Position numbers and translations under genes: made by a program. The notes under the pieces were generated by a model. That model did no database searches and had not been told where the DNA came from. It worked only from the letters and a program-made list of their open reading frames with translations. This document shows positions 33,630 to 43,627 of a stretch of 64,000 nt of DNA, in pieces; position 1 is the first letter of the stretch; each line of letters opens with the position of its first letter. Origin of the DNA: Sulfurimonas hongkongensis (lineage in GTDB: Bacteria; Campylobacterota; Campylobacteria; Campylobacterales; Sulfurimonadaceae); the NCBI RefSeq assembly GCF_000445475.1, contig NZ_AUPZ01000010.1, positions 1 through 64,000 on the forward strand, read 5' to 3'.

Positions 33630-34651
33630 TACTTTACACTCACCATATTTCTTCCATTTTCTTTTGAGATATAGAGTGCTTCATCTGCCTTTTTTATAAC
33701 CGCATCTGAGTTTTTATCTTTTGATCTATACTGAGAAACCCCGAAACTACAGGTTAGTTTTTTGATTATAGGAAACTCATGCTCTTGTATAGCAACTCTT
33801 AATTTTTGAGCTACTATATAGGCTTGATCCATGTCTGATTTAGGGCATATTATGAGAAACTCTTCTCCACCCCAGCGACCTAAAACATCTGTTTGTCTTA
33901 TTTTTGAGTTTAAAATCTCCACAACACTTATAAGGATTTTATCTCCAACATCGTGTCCATAGTTGTCGTTGATAAGTTTAAATTTGTCTATATCTATGAT
34001 AATAACCGAGTAAATCTCTCCATATCTGTTAGCTCTTTGTGTCTCTTTTGCTAAGATATTTTCTAGATGGAGTCTGTTATATGTTTGTGTTAGTTTATCT
34101 GTTATAGAGAGCTTTTGAGCATATTTTTTATCTGTAATATCTTGACGAATAGCACTATAACCCTCTATCTCTCCATACTTGTTTATGATGGGTGTGATGG
34201 TTACTTCTATCCAGTAAGCTTTGCCCGCTTTGTTTATGTTTTTAAGTTCACCTTTATATACTTCACCTTGAGTTATAGTTTGCCAAAGTTTCTTAAAGAC
34301 TGCTCTTGGAGTGTCTGGATGTTTAAAAATTCTGTGATTTTTTCCTATTAGCTCTTCTTTTGTGTAACCTGTTAGTTTGCATAGTGCCTCGCTAACATAA
34401 GTAATATTACCTTTTTTATCGCTATAAGAGATAAGCACATGCTTGTCTATGATGTCTATGTTTTGTTGTAGATTTTTTGAGTACTCTTCAATGATGCTGT
34501 ATCTGTATAGAACAAATATAAGCGCTAAAACTATAAAACCTAAAATAAGCCAATATGTAAGCGAAGAACCACTCTCCTCTACACCGGCATATAGAGGAGA
34601 AAGTATTAAAAATAGTAATCCAATTTTATAAATAAAAATATTTTCTCTCAT
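33626..34651 (-). CDS. Membrane-bound PAS-GGDEF diguanylate cyclase
   Basis: 341 aa. A signal or membrane segment (about 8-22), a second helix (30-48), a PAS domain (about 60-175: SYSDKKGNITYVSEALCKLTGY, then IGKNHRIFKHPDTP) and GGDEF domain with the intact catalytic motif RWGGEEF, plus TDKLTQTYNRLHL at its start. It should make cyclic di-GMP. No RxxD inhibitory site can be placed with certainty before the motif. TACAAT ends 5 nt upstream of the ATG with no ribosome binding site, another leaderless candidate. Confidence 0.9.
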   Translation of the reverse strand: MRENIFIYKIGLLFLILSPLYAGVEESGSSLTYWLILGFIVLALIFVLYRYSIIEEYSKNLQQNIDIIDKHVLISYSDKKGNITYVSEALCKLTGYTKEELIGKNHRIFKHPDTPRAVFKKLWQTITQGEVYKGELKNINKAGKAYWIEVTITPIINKYGEIEGYSAIRQDITDKKYAQKLSITDKLTQTYNRLHLENILAKETQRANRYGEIYSVIIIDIDKFKLINDNYGHDVGDKILISVVEILNSKIRQTDVLGRWGGEEFLIICPKSDMDQAYIVAQKLRVAIQEHEFPIIKKLTCSFGVSQYRSKDKNSDAVIKKADEALYISKENGRNMVSVKY

Positions 34652-34788
34652 GTACTATTGTACATCTTATTATCATAAAATCACTTTAACTTTATCTTGA
34701 TTTTGCATAATTGTCTCTAAAAAAGGCAAAACAGAGCAAGCTCACTATAATTTTGCTATAATTCCAAAATTTTTACAAAAGGCGTGAG

Positions 34789-35598
34789 ATGGAGATATCA
34801 AAATATATTGATATGATGCTTGTTTATTTGAGCCAGTATGGCTTAAAAGTCATTGCCGCTATACTCATTTTTTTTATTGGAAAATGGGCAATTAAAAAGC
34901 TTACAGCATTAAGTAAAAGTCTCCTAATAAAAGCAAAAGTTGATGATACCTTAGTAGAGTTTGCAGATAGTATTATGTACTTTTCGCTGCTTGTGGTTGT
35001 GGTACTTAGCTCTTTAAATGCTCTAGGGATAGACACAACTTCTTTTCTTGCGATACTCGGTGCCGCATCTTTGGCAGTTGGTTTAGCACTTAAAGACTCA
35101 CTCTCAAATATTGGTTCGGCAGTCCTTATCATAGTCTTTCGCCCATTTAAGGTTGGGGACTTTATAGATGCTGGAGGGGCTAGTGGAACGGTAGAAGATA
35201 TAAATCTCTTCTCAACAACCATCTCGCCTGCTGATAATAGAACCATCACGGTACCAAACTCAGCTATTACAAAATCAAACATAACCAACTACTCAAAAAA
35301 AAGTACTCGCCGACTTAGTCATACTTTTGGCATTGGTTATGATGATGATTTGAAGCTTGCAAAAGAGATTTTGATGCAGATTATGCTGGATGATAAGCGA
35401 ATCTTAAGAGAGCCTGCTCCATTTGTAGCAGTTAGCGAACTAGCAGATTCTAGCATAAATCTTATTTTTCGTGCATGGACAAAAACAGAGGACTATTGGA
35501 GCGTGTATTATGATTCATTAGAGACAGTAAAACTTACATTTGATGAGAAGGGTATATCCATACCTTATCCTCAATTAGATGTTCACACTCAAAGATAA
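34789..35598 (+). CDS. mscS: Small-conductance mechanosensitive channel MscS
   Basis: 269 aa, inner membrane heptamer that releases solutes on hypo-osmotic shock. Three helices; the pore-lining TM3 reads LGAASLAVGLALKDSLSNIGS, with the Gly/Ala pattern of MscS. FRPFKVGDFIDAGGASGTVEDINLFST is the beta domain, and a conserved alpha/beta C-terminus ends SIPYPQLDVH. AAGGCG precedes the ATG by 6 bp, and two TATAAT boxes lie at about 34746 and 34757. The next gene starts 9 bp after its stop. Confidence 0.95.
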   Translation: MEISKYIDMMLVYLSQYGLKVIAAILIFFIGKWAIKKLTALSKSLLIKAKVDDTLVEFADSIMYFSLLVVVVLSSLNALGIDTTSFLAILGAASLAVGLALKDSLSNIGSAVLIIVFRPFKVGDFIDAGGASGTVEDINLFSTTISPADNRTITVPNSAITKSNITNYSKKSTRRLSHTFGIGYDDDLKLAKEILMQIMLDDKRILREPAPFVAVSELADSSINLIFRAWTKTEDYWSVYYDSLETVKLTFDEKGISIPYPQLDVHTQR

Positions 35599-35607
35599 AG
35601 GAAAGAT

Positions 35608-36495
35608 TTGAAGAAAATTGTACTAGGTTTAGTAGTGACAAGTTCGCTCATTATAGCATCACAAGAGGGTATAAGTGAAGAAGAGTTAAAGGCTAGGATA
35701 GTCGAGGCAAAGGCAGAAAAAAAAGCAATTATAGATAAGATAAATAGCTTACAATCACAGCTTCCATATACAAAACTTGTAGCCCGTGCAGAGTTAGGAC
35801 TTATGCAAACTAAAGGAAATACAAATACTGATACATTTAATTTAGATTTGAATGTAAAAAAGGGTTGGAGCAGATTGCATCTTGTAGAGTTTTCTATTGA
35901 TGCTCAGTATGCAACAGATGATAATGTTGAGACTAAAAATAAATATACAACTGAGCTAGGGTATAGCTACTTGTTAACAAGTAGACTATCTGCAACGTAT
36001 TTATTTGGGTTTAAACAAGATAAATTTTCAGGTTATAACTATCAGCTCTATACAGGTCCAGGTCTTAAATATACTTTTATAAAAAAAGAGAACCATAAAC
36101 TTACCTTTGAGGGGAGTGTGCTTTTTTCAGAGGATAGCGTAGAAGATACTGAGTATGATGCAACTGGTGCTACCATATCCTATCCAAACCCTGATAATAT
36201 TGCAGTGGCAAGAGTTGAGAATGGAGAGATAGATAGATATGGTTCATACAGAATCAAAGGTGTTTATGGTTGGCAAGTCTTTTCAAACTTAAAATTTGAT
36301 CAAGATATCTCATATAGATCAGAGATTGAAGACTCTAGCGTATTTTTTGTTACTTCAAAGAGTGCACTCTCTAGCAAATTTAACTCTACTTTTTCAGCAG
36401 GTATAAGCTACAAAGTTGACTATGTAAACTCTCCGCCAGAGGGCAAAAAAAACACAGATAAAACTTTCACTGTTAACGTGATTATGGACTATTAG
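35608..36495 (+). CDS. DUF481 outer-membrane protein (YdiY-like)
   Basis: 295 aa. Starts at TTG with AAAGGA 5-6 bp upstream, a signal peptide (MKKIVLGLVVTSSLIIAS), a short coiled region (EEELKARIVEAKAEKKAIID) and then a beta-barrel of the DUF481 family: GLMQTKGNTNTDTFNLDL, DAQYATDDNVETKNKYTTEL, YQLYTGPGLKYTF, ending in a C-terminal strand FTVNVIMDY with a terminal aromatic. These proteins are salt-induced or of unknown role. It lies 9 bp after mscS, probably one transcript, which fits an osmotic-stress pair. Confidence 0.85.
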   Translation: MKKIVLGLVVTSSLIIASQEGISEEELKARIVEAKAEKKAIIDKINSLQSQLPYTKLVARAELGLMQTKGNTNTDTFNLDLNVKKGWSRLHLVEFSIDAQYATDDNVETKNKYTTELGYSYLLTSRLSATYLFGFKQDKFSGYNYQLYTGPGLKYTFIKKENHKLTFEGSVLFSEDSVEDTEYDATGATISYPNPDNIAVARVENGEIDRYGSYRIKGVYGWQVFSNLKFDQDISYRSEIEDSSVFFVTSKSALSSKFNSTFSAGISYKVDYVNSPPEGKKNTDKTFTVNVIMDY

Positions 36496-36536
36496 TGGGG
36501 TTTTTTACTCCTGACTTTTTTGTAGCTCTAACAAGA

Positions 36537-36756
36537 GATTCCGTGTCAAGCACGGAATGACGGTGGGGAGGCATCATCCTGAGATAGATTCATCATCATC
36601 CTGAGCTAGATTCATCATCATCCTGAACTTGATTCATCGTCATCCTGAACTTGATTCATCGTCATCCTGAGCCAGACTCATCGTTATCCTAAATTCTAAA
36701 GAAACATTTTTGCATAGCAAAAAGCGATTCTATTGTCTTGATTGGGGATCTATTTT
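36537..36756 (+). repeat. Family A element (copy A9)
   Basis: The GATTCCGTGTCAAG palindrome, then five or six CATCCTGA units with the local linker YWAGATTCATCRT (21-22 bp period), AAATTCTAAAGAAACATTTTT, the inner TTTTTGCATAGCAAAAA palindrome and a decayed GATTGGGGATCT end. It fills most of the 271-bp gap before the MFS gene. Confidence 0.82.
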
Positions 36757-36766
36757 AGTTTTACAA

Positions 36767-37879
36767 CTAGATTTTACTGCTAGTTAGAGTTTTTCTGCTC
36801 CATAGATAGATAAACCAAGATGCCAAAAGTGCTATAAAAGTTGAACTTAAAAAGAGGTATCTTGGGAACAGCTCATAAACATATCCAGCATACAAAGCAC
36901 CCACAAACCCACCTAAACCATAAGTGATGCCAGAGAAGAACTGTTGCGCTAGAGCCTTGTGCTTATAGAGATAAAACAAGTAGCTGATGGCCGCGGAGTG
37001 AAAGAGCGCAAAGCTAAGAGCGTGGAGTAGTTGAGATAAGAAGAGCATCACAAGATTTTGTGGAAACAAGAATAGTAAAAACCATCTCAGAGCAGTTGCA
37101 AAAGTTGTGATTTTTAAGATCAAAAGCAGATTTTTACGCAAAAATCTAGCTTGATAATAGAGCATAACTATTTCTGCTAGTACACCAAAACTCCAAAGAT
37201 ATATGGTCATATCTAAAGAGATGCCATGATCTGTTTCATAGATAGTAAAAAAGTTGTAAAAGGGACCAAAACTAACTTGCATAAGCGTTAGCCCCAGCCA
37301 TAACTTCCAGTCAGTCAAAAGGTTTATGTCATTTGTTTGTTGTGCATATTCTTTTGTATTTGTAGAAGTGCTCCTAGCTATGACAAAAGCCACAAGAGCA
37401 GTTAAAGAAGCAAATACAAGCAAATAATTTAGGGCAATCTGTGGGGAACTCAAGTACTTAACCAAAACAAGTGCAACAAAGATAAAACCAATAGAGCCAA
37501 AGAGCCTAATCTTTCCATAGCGCTCTTTTTTCATAGTATCTAGGGAGATAACTTCAACAAAAGGTAAAATAACACTAAGCCCCATTCCAAGACCAATATT
37601 TGAGAACAAGAGTCCATAAAAAGTATCTATGCAAAAATAAAAAGAGATGCTACTTACTAACATGATAAAGATAGCAAGATTAAATGTTTTGTTGTTTAGT
37701 TTTAAACCTTTAACAAAGGCAAAGGGGAGCAAAAATCTAACAAGAGGCCCAGCTGCAAAAATAATACCTATTTCACTTGGACTGTAGCTTAGTATAGAGA
37801 GAACTTTAGGTAAAAATATAATATATACTCCAATAATTGCAAAGTATAAAAAGTAAAATAGAGAGAGTATAAATTGCAT
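36767..37879 (-). CDS. MFS transporter (HcaT/LacY-like)
   Basis: 370 aa, about 12 helices, in the PF12832 MFS_1_like branch, which includes the phenylpropionate and nucleoside permeases. FLPKVLSILSYSPSEIGIIFA forms the first loop and second helix, and KERYGKIRLFGSIGFI is the helix 4 region typical of the group. AAGGAACG precedes the ATG by about 8 bp. It is transcribed divergently from the PAS gene. Substrate unknown. Confidence 0.82.
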   Translation of the reverse strand: MQFILSLFYFLYFAIIGVYIIFLPKVLSILSYSPSEIGIIFAAGPLVRFLLPFAFVKGLKLNNKTFNLAIFIMLVSSISFYFCIDTFYGLLFSNIGLGMGLSVILPFVEVISLDTMKKERYGKIRLFGSIGFIFVALVLVKYLSSPQIALNYLLVFASLTALVAFVIARSTSTNTKEYAQQTNDINLLTDWKLWLGLTLMQVSFGPFYNFFTIYETDHGISLDMTIYLWSFGVLAEIVMLYYQARFLRKNLLLILKITTFATALRWFLLFLFPQNLVMLFLSQLLHALSFALFHSAAISYLFYLYKHKALAQQFFSGITYGLGGFVGALYAGYVYELFPRYLFLSSTFIALLASWFIYLWSRKTLTSSKI

Positions 37880-37911
37880 TTTTTAGAGACGTTCCTTGAT
37901 TGAGATTAAAC

Positions 37912-37937
37912 ATTATATCCAAGATATATGCTATAAT
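37912..37937. promoter_or_regulatory. Divergent promoter pair
   Basis: ATTATA at 37912-37917 is a TATAAT box on the minus strand for the MFS gene, and TATAAT at 37932-37937 serves the PAS gene. The two boxes are 14 bp apart, so the two polymerases probably exclude each other. Confidence 0.5.
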
Positions 37938-37988
37938 ATTTTTGATACAAGTCAACCAACAAAATTACACAGAAGGGAGAGACTTTTT

Positions 37989-38474
37989 ATGATAAAAGAG
38001 TTAAAAGAAGATGATTTTATTGTCTCAAAAACTGATCTAAAGGGTCGTTTAACCTATACTAATAAAATATTTATAGATATATCTGAATATAGTGAATCAG
38101 AACTGCTGGGCAAGCCGCATAATATTTTAAGACATCCTGATATGCCAAAGGCTATTTTTAAATATTTATGGGAGACAATACCTCAAAAAAAAGAGGTATT
38201 TGCTTTTATTATAAATAGAACAAAAAATGATAATGCTTACTGGGTCTATGCTAATATTACTGCATCGATTGATGAAAAAGGTAATATCATAGGCTACTAC
38301 TCAGTTAGAAGAAAACCAAATCCAAAAGCACTTGAGTCCATCATTGAACTATACAAAAAGATGATAGAAGTTGAGAAAAGTAGTGGTGTTGATGCTTCGT
38401 TTGAAGTTTTGACTGATATCTTAAAAGAAAAAGGAGTAAGTTACGATGAATACATCATCTCCCTTCAAGGATAA
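37989..38474 (+). CDS. PAS-domain energy-taxis sensor (CetB/Aer-like)
   Basis: 161 aa from the ATG at 37989, which follows an AAGGGAGAG ribosome site. The frame is open upstream, but the -10 box lies inside that stretch. One PAS domain ([20 protein letters not shown], then [21 protein letters not shown], then [12 protein letters not shown]) of the FAD-binding Aer/CetB type, with no membrane segment. In Campylobacter the PAS protein CetB pairs with the receptor CetA to sense redox state. Here it overlaps the receptor gene by 29 bp, which supports the same pairing (inference). Confidence 0.82.
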   Translation: MIKELKEDDFIVSKTDLKGRLTYTNKIFIDISEYSESELLGKPHNILRHPDMPKAIFKYLWETIPQKKEVFAFIINRTKNDNAYWVYANITASIDEKGNIIGYYSVRRKPNPKALESIIELYKKMIEVEKSSGVDASFEVLTDILKEKGVSYDEYIISLQG

Positions 38475-39882
38475 TAGAACCATATTACTATTTGTCGCAC
38501 TCCTTGGTGTGGCTATTTACGCTTTGATAATATCTGAGTACATCCTAGCTGGAGTTATGATAGCTACTCTAGTGATAGGAGCTTTTGCTCCTTGGAGTAA
38601 ATCTGATGAATCCTATGATGTGATCGTAGAAGATATTCAAAGAGTTTTAAAAAATGCAGCTCTTGGTAATCTTGAAGATAGAGTAACAAACATTCCTGAT
38701 AATAATTCTTCAATTTCAAAAAGAGCTTGGGCTTTAAACGATGTCCTAGATCAACTCGAAGCGTTTATGAGAGACACTAAGACAACGATAGAAAATGCTT
38801 CTGTTGGAAAGACTTATAGAAAAACTTATTCAGCAGGCTTGCATGGGATATTTCGTTCTACTTCAAGTAGCTTAAATGTTGCAATAACTTCAATAGCAAA
38901 GGGTTATGAGACAAAGATAAGAGGAGAGTTAGCACAAAAACTAAGCACACTAGGTGGTGGTATTAGTGCTGGTCTTAATGTTATACAAGAGGATATAAAT
39001 ACTTCTCAAGTAGATGCGAATGAGATAGTTGAAGTTGCTCATAAAACCGCAGAAGAGTCATCAAAAAGCCTTACAAGTGTTGTCGATATCGGTCAAAGAC
39101 TTAGTTCTCTTTTAGAGCTCATCGGCTCAAGTCATGAGGGTATTGTTAGTCTTGAGGGTCGCTCAAAGGAGATCTCAGAGGTTGTGCGTCTTATAAAAGA
39201 TATAGCAGACCAAACAAATTTGCTAGCCCTAAATGCGGCTATTGAGGCTGCTCGTGCAGGTGAGCATGGACGAGGTTTTGCCGTAGTTGCAGATGAGGTA
39301 AGGAAACTTGCCGAGAGAACTCAAAAAGCAACAACTGAGATAGAGATAAATATCTCAACCTTGCAACAAGATGCAAATGATATGAGAGTAAATTCTGATA
39401 ATATTTCACAAATTGCACAAGACTCAACCGATGTTATACATGAGTTTAAGGGAACTTTCACAGAGCTAAATTCTCTAGCTGAACACTCATCGGCATTAGC
39501 AGTTAAGATTCAAAATCGTCTCTTTACAACTCTAGTTAAAGTTGATCACATCATCTTTAAGTCAAATGCTTACTCAACTGTACTTGAATCAGACAAAACA
39601 AGAACTTTTGCAGATCATAAAAATTGTCGCATGGGTAAATGGTATGCACAAACAGGAGAGGAGAGATTTGGGCATACTAAAGCATTTAAAGAGATGGAAG
39701 CACCTCATGCTCAGGTCCATGATTCAGTCTTTAAAAATTTAGAGTTTGTTAAAAATGGGACAACACTGAAATTTGACAACCCTAAAGCTATTTTAGAAAA
39801 CTTTGAGACTATGGAAGAAGCATCTGAAGAGCTCTACACTAAGCTTGACAATATGATAGAAGAGTTTTATGAGAAAGAGTAA
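38446..39882 (+). CDS. Methyl-accepting chemotaxis protein with CZB domain (CetA-like partner)
   Basis: 478 aa. Two membrane helices close together (about 14-32 and 35-49), a HAMP-like linker ([11 protein letters not shown]), the signalling hairpin with tip [20 protein letters not shown] at about 248-267, and a C-terminal chemoreceptor zinc-binding (CZB) domain: [31 protein letters not shown] (the His/Cys/His/His zinc set). CZB domains sense zinc or oxidants such as HOCl in other bacteria. With the overlapping PAS gene it forms a two-protein receptor that could join redox and zinc inputs. Confidence 0.92.
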   Translation: MNTSSPFKDNRTILLFVALLGVAIYALIISEYILAGVMIATLVIGAFAPWSKSDESYDVIVEDIQRVLKNAALGNLEDRVTNIPDNNSSISKRAWALNDVLDQLEAFMRDTKTTIENASVGKTYRKTYSAGLHGIFRSTSSSLNVAITSIAKGYETKIRGELAQKLSTLGGGISAGLNVIQEDINTSQVDANEIVEVAHKTAEESSKSLTSVVDIGQRLSSLLELIGSSHEGIVSLEGRSKEISEVVRLIKDIADQTNLLALNAAIEAARAGEHGRGFAVVADEVRKLAERTQKATTEIEINISTLQQDANDMRVNSDNISQIAQDSTDVIHEFKGTFTELNSLAEHSSALAVKIQNRLFTTLVKVDHIIFKSNAYSTVLESDKTRTFADHKNCRMGKWYAQTGEERFGHTKAFKEMEAPHAQVHDSVFKNLEFVKNGTTLKFDNPKAILENFETMEEASEELYTKLDNMIEEFYEKE

Positions 39883-39980
39883 ATATTTACTTTATGTTAA
39901 CTTATAATAAATATAATCTCATATCTCAATTGTGTTTCCCCCTTTCATAATCGAGACAAAGAAACTCCTATAAATTTTTT

Positions 39981-40022
39981 AAACAGACTAAGTTTGCTTC
40001 CCCTTTTTTCCTTAGTCTGTTT
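39981..40022 (+). terminator. Intrinsic terminator after the PAS/receptor operon
   Basis: AAACAGACTAAG, an 18-nt pyrimidine loop, CTTAGTCTGTTT and then TTG-TTT. It is a perfect 12-bp stem and works in both directions by sequence. Confidence 0.75.
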
Positions 40023-40043
40023 TGTTTATGATAAACTTCTGAT

Positions 40044-41543
40044 ATGATAATCCTAACAACACTCAACTCAAGATATACTCACAGCTCATTTGGACTAAGA
40101 TACCTCTATGCAAACCTAAAAGAGTTACGCAAAGATGCAAAGATAGTCGAGTTTAGTATCAATGACTCCATACAAACAATAGCTGAAAAACTACTTTTGT
40201 ACTCTCCAAAAATCATAGGTATAGGTGTCTATATCTGGAATGCTAAAGAGGTACATGAACTAATTGACATCATAAAAAAAGTCTCACCTGAGATAAAGAT
40301 AGTATTAGGCGGACCAGAGGTCACGCATGAGCCTTTTAGAGTCAACTTTGATGCAGCAGACTTTATAGTTCAAGGCGAGGGAGATATCGCCTTTTATAAG
40401 CTTTGTAGAGATATAGTAGATAATAAACCACCACAAAGAGTTATAAAGATGGCTCTACCATCGCTAAAGGAGCTTTGTCTTCCTTATGAGCACTACACAG
40501 ATGATGATATAAAAAACCGTTATCTATATGTAGAGATCTCAAGAGGCTGTCCTTTCGAGTGTGAGTTTTGCCTCTCATCAATGGATGAGCGTGTTCGTGC
40601 TTTTGATTTAGATGCGGTTATGATGGAGTTTGAAAAACTTTGGCAAAGAGGAGCTAGGGCTTTTAAGTTTGTAGATAGAACTTTTAACCTAAATATGAAG
40701 AGTGCAAATAGGATTTTAGACTTCTTTTTAGCAAAAGATGAACCTTACTTTGCACACTTTGAAGTTATACCTGATCATTTTCCTGCATCTATAAAAGAGA
40801 AAATCAAGCTCTTTAACAAAGGTGCCCTACAACTTGAAATTGGCATACAAACACTTAACCTTGAAGTAGCAAAAAATATCTCAAGACAGCTCAAACTAGA
40901 TAAGATAAAAGAGAATATCTCATTTTTAGAACATGAGACAGATGCTCATATCCATCTTGACTTGATAGTCGGACTTCCTGGTGAGAGCTTAGAGAGCTTT
41001 GGTGCAAATCTTGATGAGCTAGTAGCATTGAGTAGTTGCGAGATACAGATAGGCATACTTAAAAAGCTCTCTGGAACCTTTATAAATAGGCACGACATAG
41101 AGCAGGGAATGGTCTATAGCGACACTCCGCCGTACGATATACTAAAAAACAATAAGCTTACTTTTTTTGATATTCAGATCATGAAAAGATTTGCTAGATT
41201 TTGGGACTTACTTTATAATAGCTCAAACTTTAATGAGAGTGTAAAGCTTCTTTGGATGGACTCTAATGAGGTCTTTAAAAACTTTTATAACTTTAGTCTA
41301 TGGATATATACTCAAACAGATTCTACATACAAAATCTCGCTTCAAAGGCAAGGTGAGCTGCTCTTTACATATCTTAAAGATGAGAAAAAACTAAGTGATA
41401 AACTTATAGCATCTAAAATGATAAAAGATATGATGAAACTAAAAGGGCGAGCGATACCAGCTTACTTAAAACCTTATGAAAAAGAAAATAAAATAGATGC
41501 TAAAGAGGGAACTACTGGGTTTAATAAGAGACAAAATAGATAA
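40044..41543 (+). CDS. B12-binding radical SAM protein (DUF4080 type)
   Basis: 499 aa. The N-terminal cobalamin-binding Rossmann domain (about 1-130: LGGPEVTHEPF, VQGEGDIAFYKL) is followed by a radical SAM domain with the 4Fe-4S motif RGCPFECEFC near residue 173, VDRTFNLN and LDLIVGLPGES, and a C-terminal DUF4080 region. Such enzymes methylate or rearrange unactivated carbons; the substrate is unknown. The ATG has no clear ribosome site. Dependence on cobalamin links it functionally to the B12 operon at 56.9-64 kb. Confidence 0.87.
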   Translation: MIILTTLNSRYTHSSFGLRYLYANLKELRKDAKIVEFSINDSIQTIAEKLLLYSPKIIGIGVYIWNAKEVHELIDIIKKVSPEIKIVLGGPEVTHEPFRVNFDAADFIVQGEGDIAFYKLCRDIVDNKPPQRVIKMALPSLKELCLPYEHYTDDDIKNRYLYVEISRGCPFECEFCLSSMDERVRAFDLDAVMMEFEKLWQRGARAFKFVDRTFNLNMKSANRILDFFLAKDEPYFAHFEVIPDHFPASIKEKIKLFNKGALQLEIGIQTLNLEVAKNISRQLKLDKIKENISFLEHETDAHIHLDLIVGLPGESLESFGANLDELVALSSCEIQIGILKKLSGTFINRHDIEQGMVYSDTPPYDILKNNKLTFFDIQIMKRFARFWDLLYNSSNFNESVKLLWMDSNEVFKNFYNFSLWIYTQTDSTYKISLQRQGELLFTYLKDEKKLSDKLIASKMIKDMMKLKGRAIPAYLKPYEKENKIDAKEGTTGFNKRQNR

Positions 41544-41571
41544 ACCATACCAATAGAGATATTTTTCTTCC

Positions 41572-41637
41572 TTACCTCGCTTAACATTAAGAATTGCTTT
41601 TGTATAATTTTAAAATAAATAAAAACAGCGAGGGTAA
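41572..41637 (+). promoter_or_regulatory. Promoter and inverted repeat before the chemoreceptor at 41642
   Basis: TATAAT at about 41603-41608. TTACCTCGCT (41572-41581) and AGCGAGGGTAA (41627-41637) are near-perfect inverted repeats on either side of it, and the second arm contains the ribosome binding site GAGGG. The first arm lies upstream of the expected transcript, so it may be an operator rather than an RNA stem. Confidence 0.4.
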
Positions 41638-41641
41638 CATT

Positions 41642-43627
41642 ATGTCCACAATTAGTTTAAGTAAACAGATAAGTATAGGATTTGCAATTATCCTATTAGC
41701 AATGGTCATTATGGGAATAATCGCCATTAGTAGTATGTCTAGTGCTATTAGTAACTCAGAAAGGCTCAGTGATGAGTATATCGCAGAAGTTGATGTTGCT
41801 ACATCTTTAGAGAGAAACTTTGCAAAAGCAAGAATCGATACCTCTAAACTTCTATATTCAGAAGATTTAGCATTTAAAAAAGAAGCAGATAAAACTATGG
41901 TGCTTATGTTTGAAAAACTAGATGAACTTAAAAATATTTCTAGTAAATACCCAAGCTTAACAGTTTTGGCAAAAGACCTTCCAATAATAGAATCAAGACT
42001 AAATGAATACAAAGTTGATGCTCAAGAGGTTGAGCGACTCTTTACTCAAAAAGAAGATATACAAAAAGAGCTTGATGAAAAAGCAAAAGTTTTTACTCAG
42101 CAGACAGAAAAAATGTTTGAAAATCAAAAAAAGCAGATTGAGCAAGCAAGAAAAACAGATAAAAATATGCAAGTACAAGTAGAGAGACTTTTAATGGCTA
42201 ATGATGCGTACGATCGAGGTCAAGAACTTCGTTTAGCTAGCTTTAGATCTGCTGCTATGAACGATATTACTATCTTACAAGAAGCACTTAAAGATTTTGA
42301 TAGGGTTTTAGAACCTATACAAAAGCTTCGCAAAGGTGCAAAGGATATGGAGTCTTATAAAAAAGTTGAAGCAGCTACCATCTCTTATAAAGATAATCTT
42401 GAAGCTATTGTAAAAATAAATATTGAAGTTGAGTCAATCAAAAAGAAAATTTCAAAAACTGCACTAGAAGCTGTTAAGATTGTAGATGAAGTTAGCAATG
42501 CGGGATTTGATGGTACGAAAAACATGGCAAAAGAGAGTATAGATGCCTTAAATGGTTCAAAATCTATGATGATCTTAATTTTGATTATTGCTATTATGGT
42601 TAGTTTAGGCGTCGCTTGGTATATAATAACCTCAGGAATCAATAAGCCACTGCGTAAGTTTAAAGATACGATGTTAAAGATTACAAATGAGCATAACTTA
42701 ACCATCAAAGTTGATACAGATGCACCAGCAGAGATTCGTGATATAGCGGTTAGTTTTAATGAGTTTACCCATCAACTCCACGATCTCATTGATAACACTA
42801 AACGCTCTTCAAATGAAAATGCATCTATAGCACATGAACTCTCTACAACTGCTCTAGGCGTTGGAGGAAATGTTGAAAAATCAGTTGTTGTTACTCAAGA
42901 AGCAAACCAAAGAGCGTTGCAGATTGAAGAAGAGATACAGTCTTCTATAGTAGACGCCCAAGAGAGCAAAAAAGAGATAATTAGAGCAAATGAGAACTTA
43001 AATACTGCGCGCAATGAGATGAAAGCAATGAACGCAAAAGTACAAGAAACAGCACATACAGAAGTTGAGCTCTCACACAAGATGACAACACTCTCTCAGG
43101 ATGCAAATGAAGTAAAAAATGTTTTAGAAGTTATTAGCGATATTGCAGACCAAACAAATCTTTTAGCGCTTAATGCCGCTATAGAGGCTGCTCGTGCAGG
43201 CGAGCATGGTCGTGGTTTTGCAGTTGTTGCTGATGAAGTTAGAAAGTTGGCTGAGAGAACTCAAAAATCATTAGTAGAGATCAATGCAACTATAAATGTA
43301 ATAGTGCAGTCAATCCTTGAAGCAAGTACACAAATAAGCGACAATTCAGAAGATATTCAAGCTCTAGCAACATCTGCTTCTGAAGTTGAGGCAAAAATAA
43401 ACGAGAGTGTCTCTATTGTAAACCTTGCAGTTGTGGCTAATGATAAAACTGTACGCGATTTTGAATCAACTGGTAAAAATGTTGAAGATATAGCTCAAAA
43501 AGTCTCTTCTATTAATGAGATCTCCATCACAAATGCTAGAAATGTTGAGGAGATAGCAGCAGCAGCTGAACATCTAAACAATATGACAGAAGAGCTTAAT
43601 AATAAACTCGAAATCTTTAGGTCTTAA
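41642..43627 (+). CDS. Methyl-accepting chemotaxis protein with helical periplasmic domain
   Basis: 661 aa from the ATG at 41642, which has GAGGG 7 bp upstream. The in-frame TTG at 41594 is rejected because the TATAAT box lies after it. Membrane helix about 10-30, an all-helical periplasmic sensor of about 270 residues (HBM/4HB-like, rich in Lys/Glu heptads), a second membrane helix (about 308-330), HAMP, and the signalling hairpin with tip [20 protein letters not shown]. Helical HBM sensors bind organic acids in other bacteria; the ligand here is unknown. Confidence 0.92.
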   Translation: MSTISLSKQISIGFAIILLAMVIMGIIAISSMSSAISNSERLSDEYIAEVDVATSLERNFAKARIDTSKLLYSEDLAFKKEADKTMVLMFEKLDELKNISSKYPSLTVLAKDLPIIESRLNEYKVDAQEVERLFTQKEDIQKELDEKAKVFTQQTEKMFENQKKQIEQARKTDKNMQVQVERLLMANDAYDRGQELRLASFRSAAMNDITILQEALKDFDRVLEPIQKLRKGAKDMESYKKVEAATISYKDNLEAIVKINIEVESIKKKISKTALEAVKIVDEVSNAGFDGTKNMAKESIDALNGSKSMMILILIIAIMVSLGVAWYIITSGINKPLRKFKDTMLKITNEHNLTIKVDTDAPAEIRDIAVSFNEFTHQLHDLIDNTKRSSNENASIAHELSTTALGVGGNVEKSVVVTQEANQRALQIEEEIQSSIVDAQESKKEIIRANENLNTARNEMKAMNAKVQETAHTEVELSHKMTTLSQDANEVKNVLEVISDIADQTNLLALNAAIEAARAGEHGRGFAVVADEVRKLAERTQKSLVEINATINVIVQSILEASTQISDNSEDIQALATSASEVEAKINESVSIVNLAVVANDKTVRDFESTGKNVEDIAQKVSSINEISITNARNVEEIAAAAEHLNNMTEELNNKLEIFRS

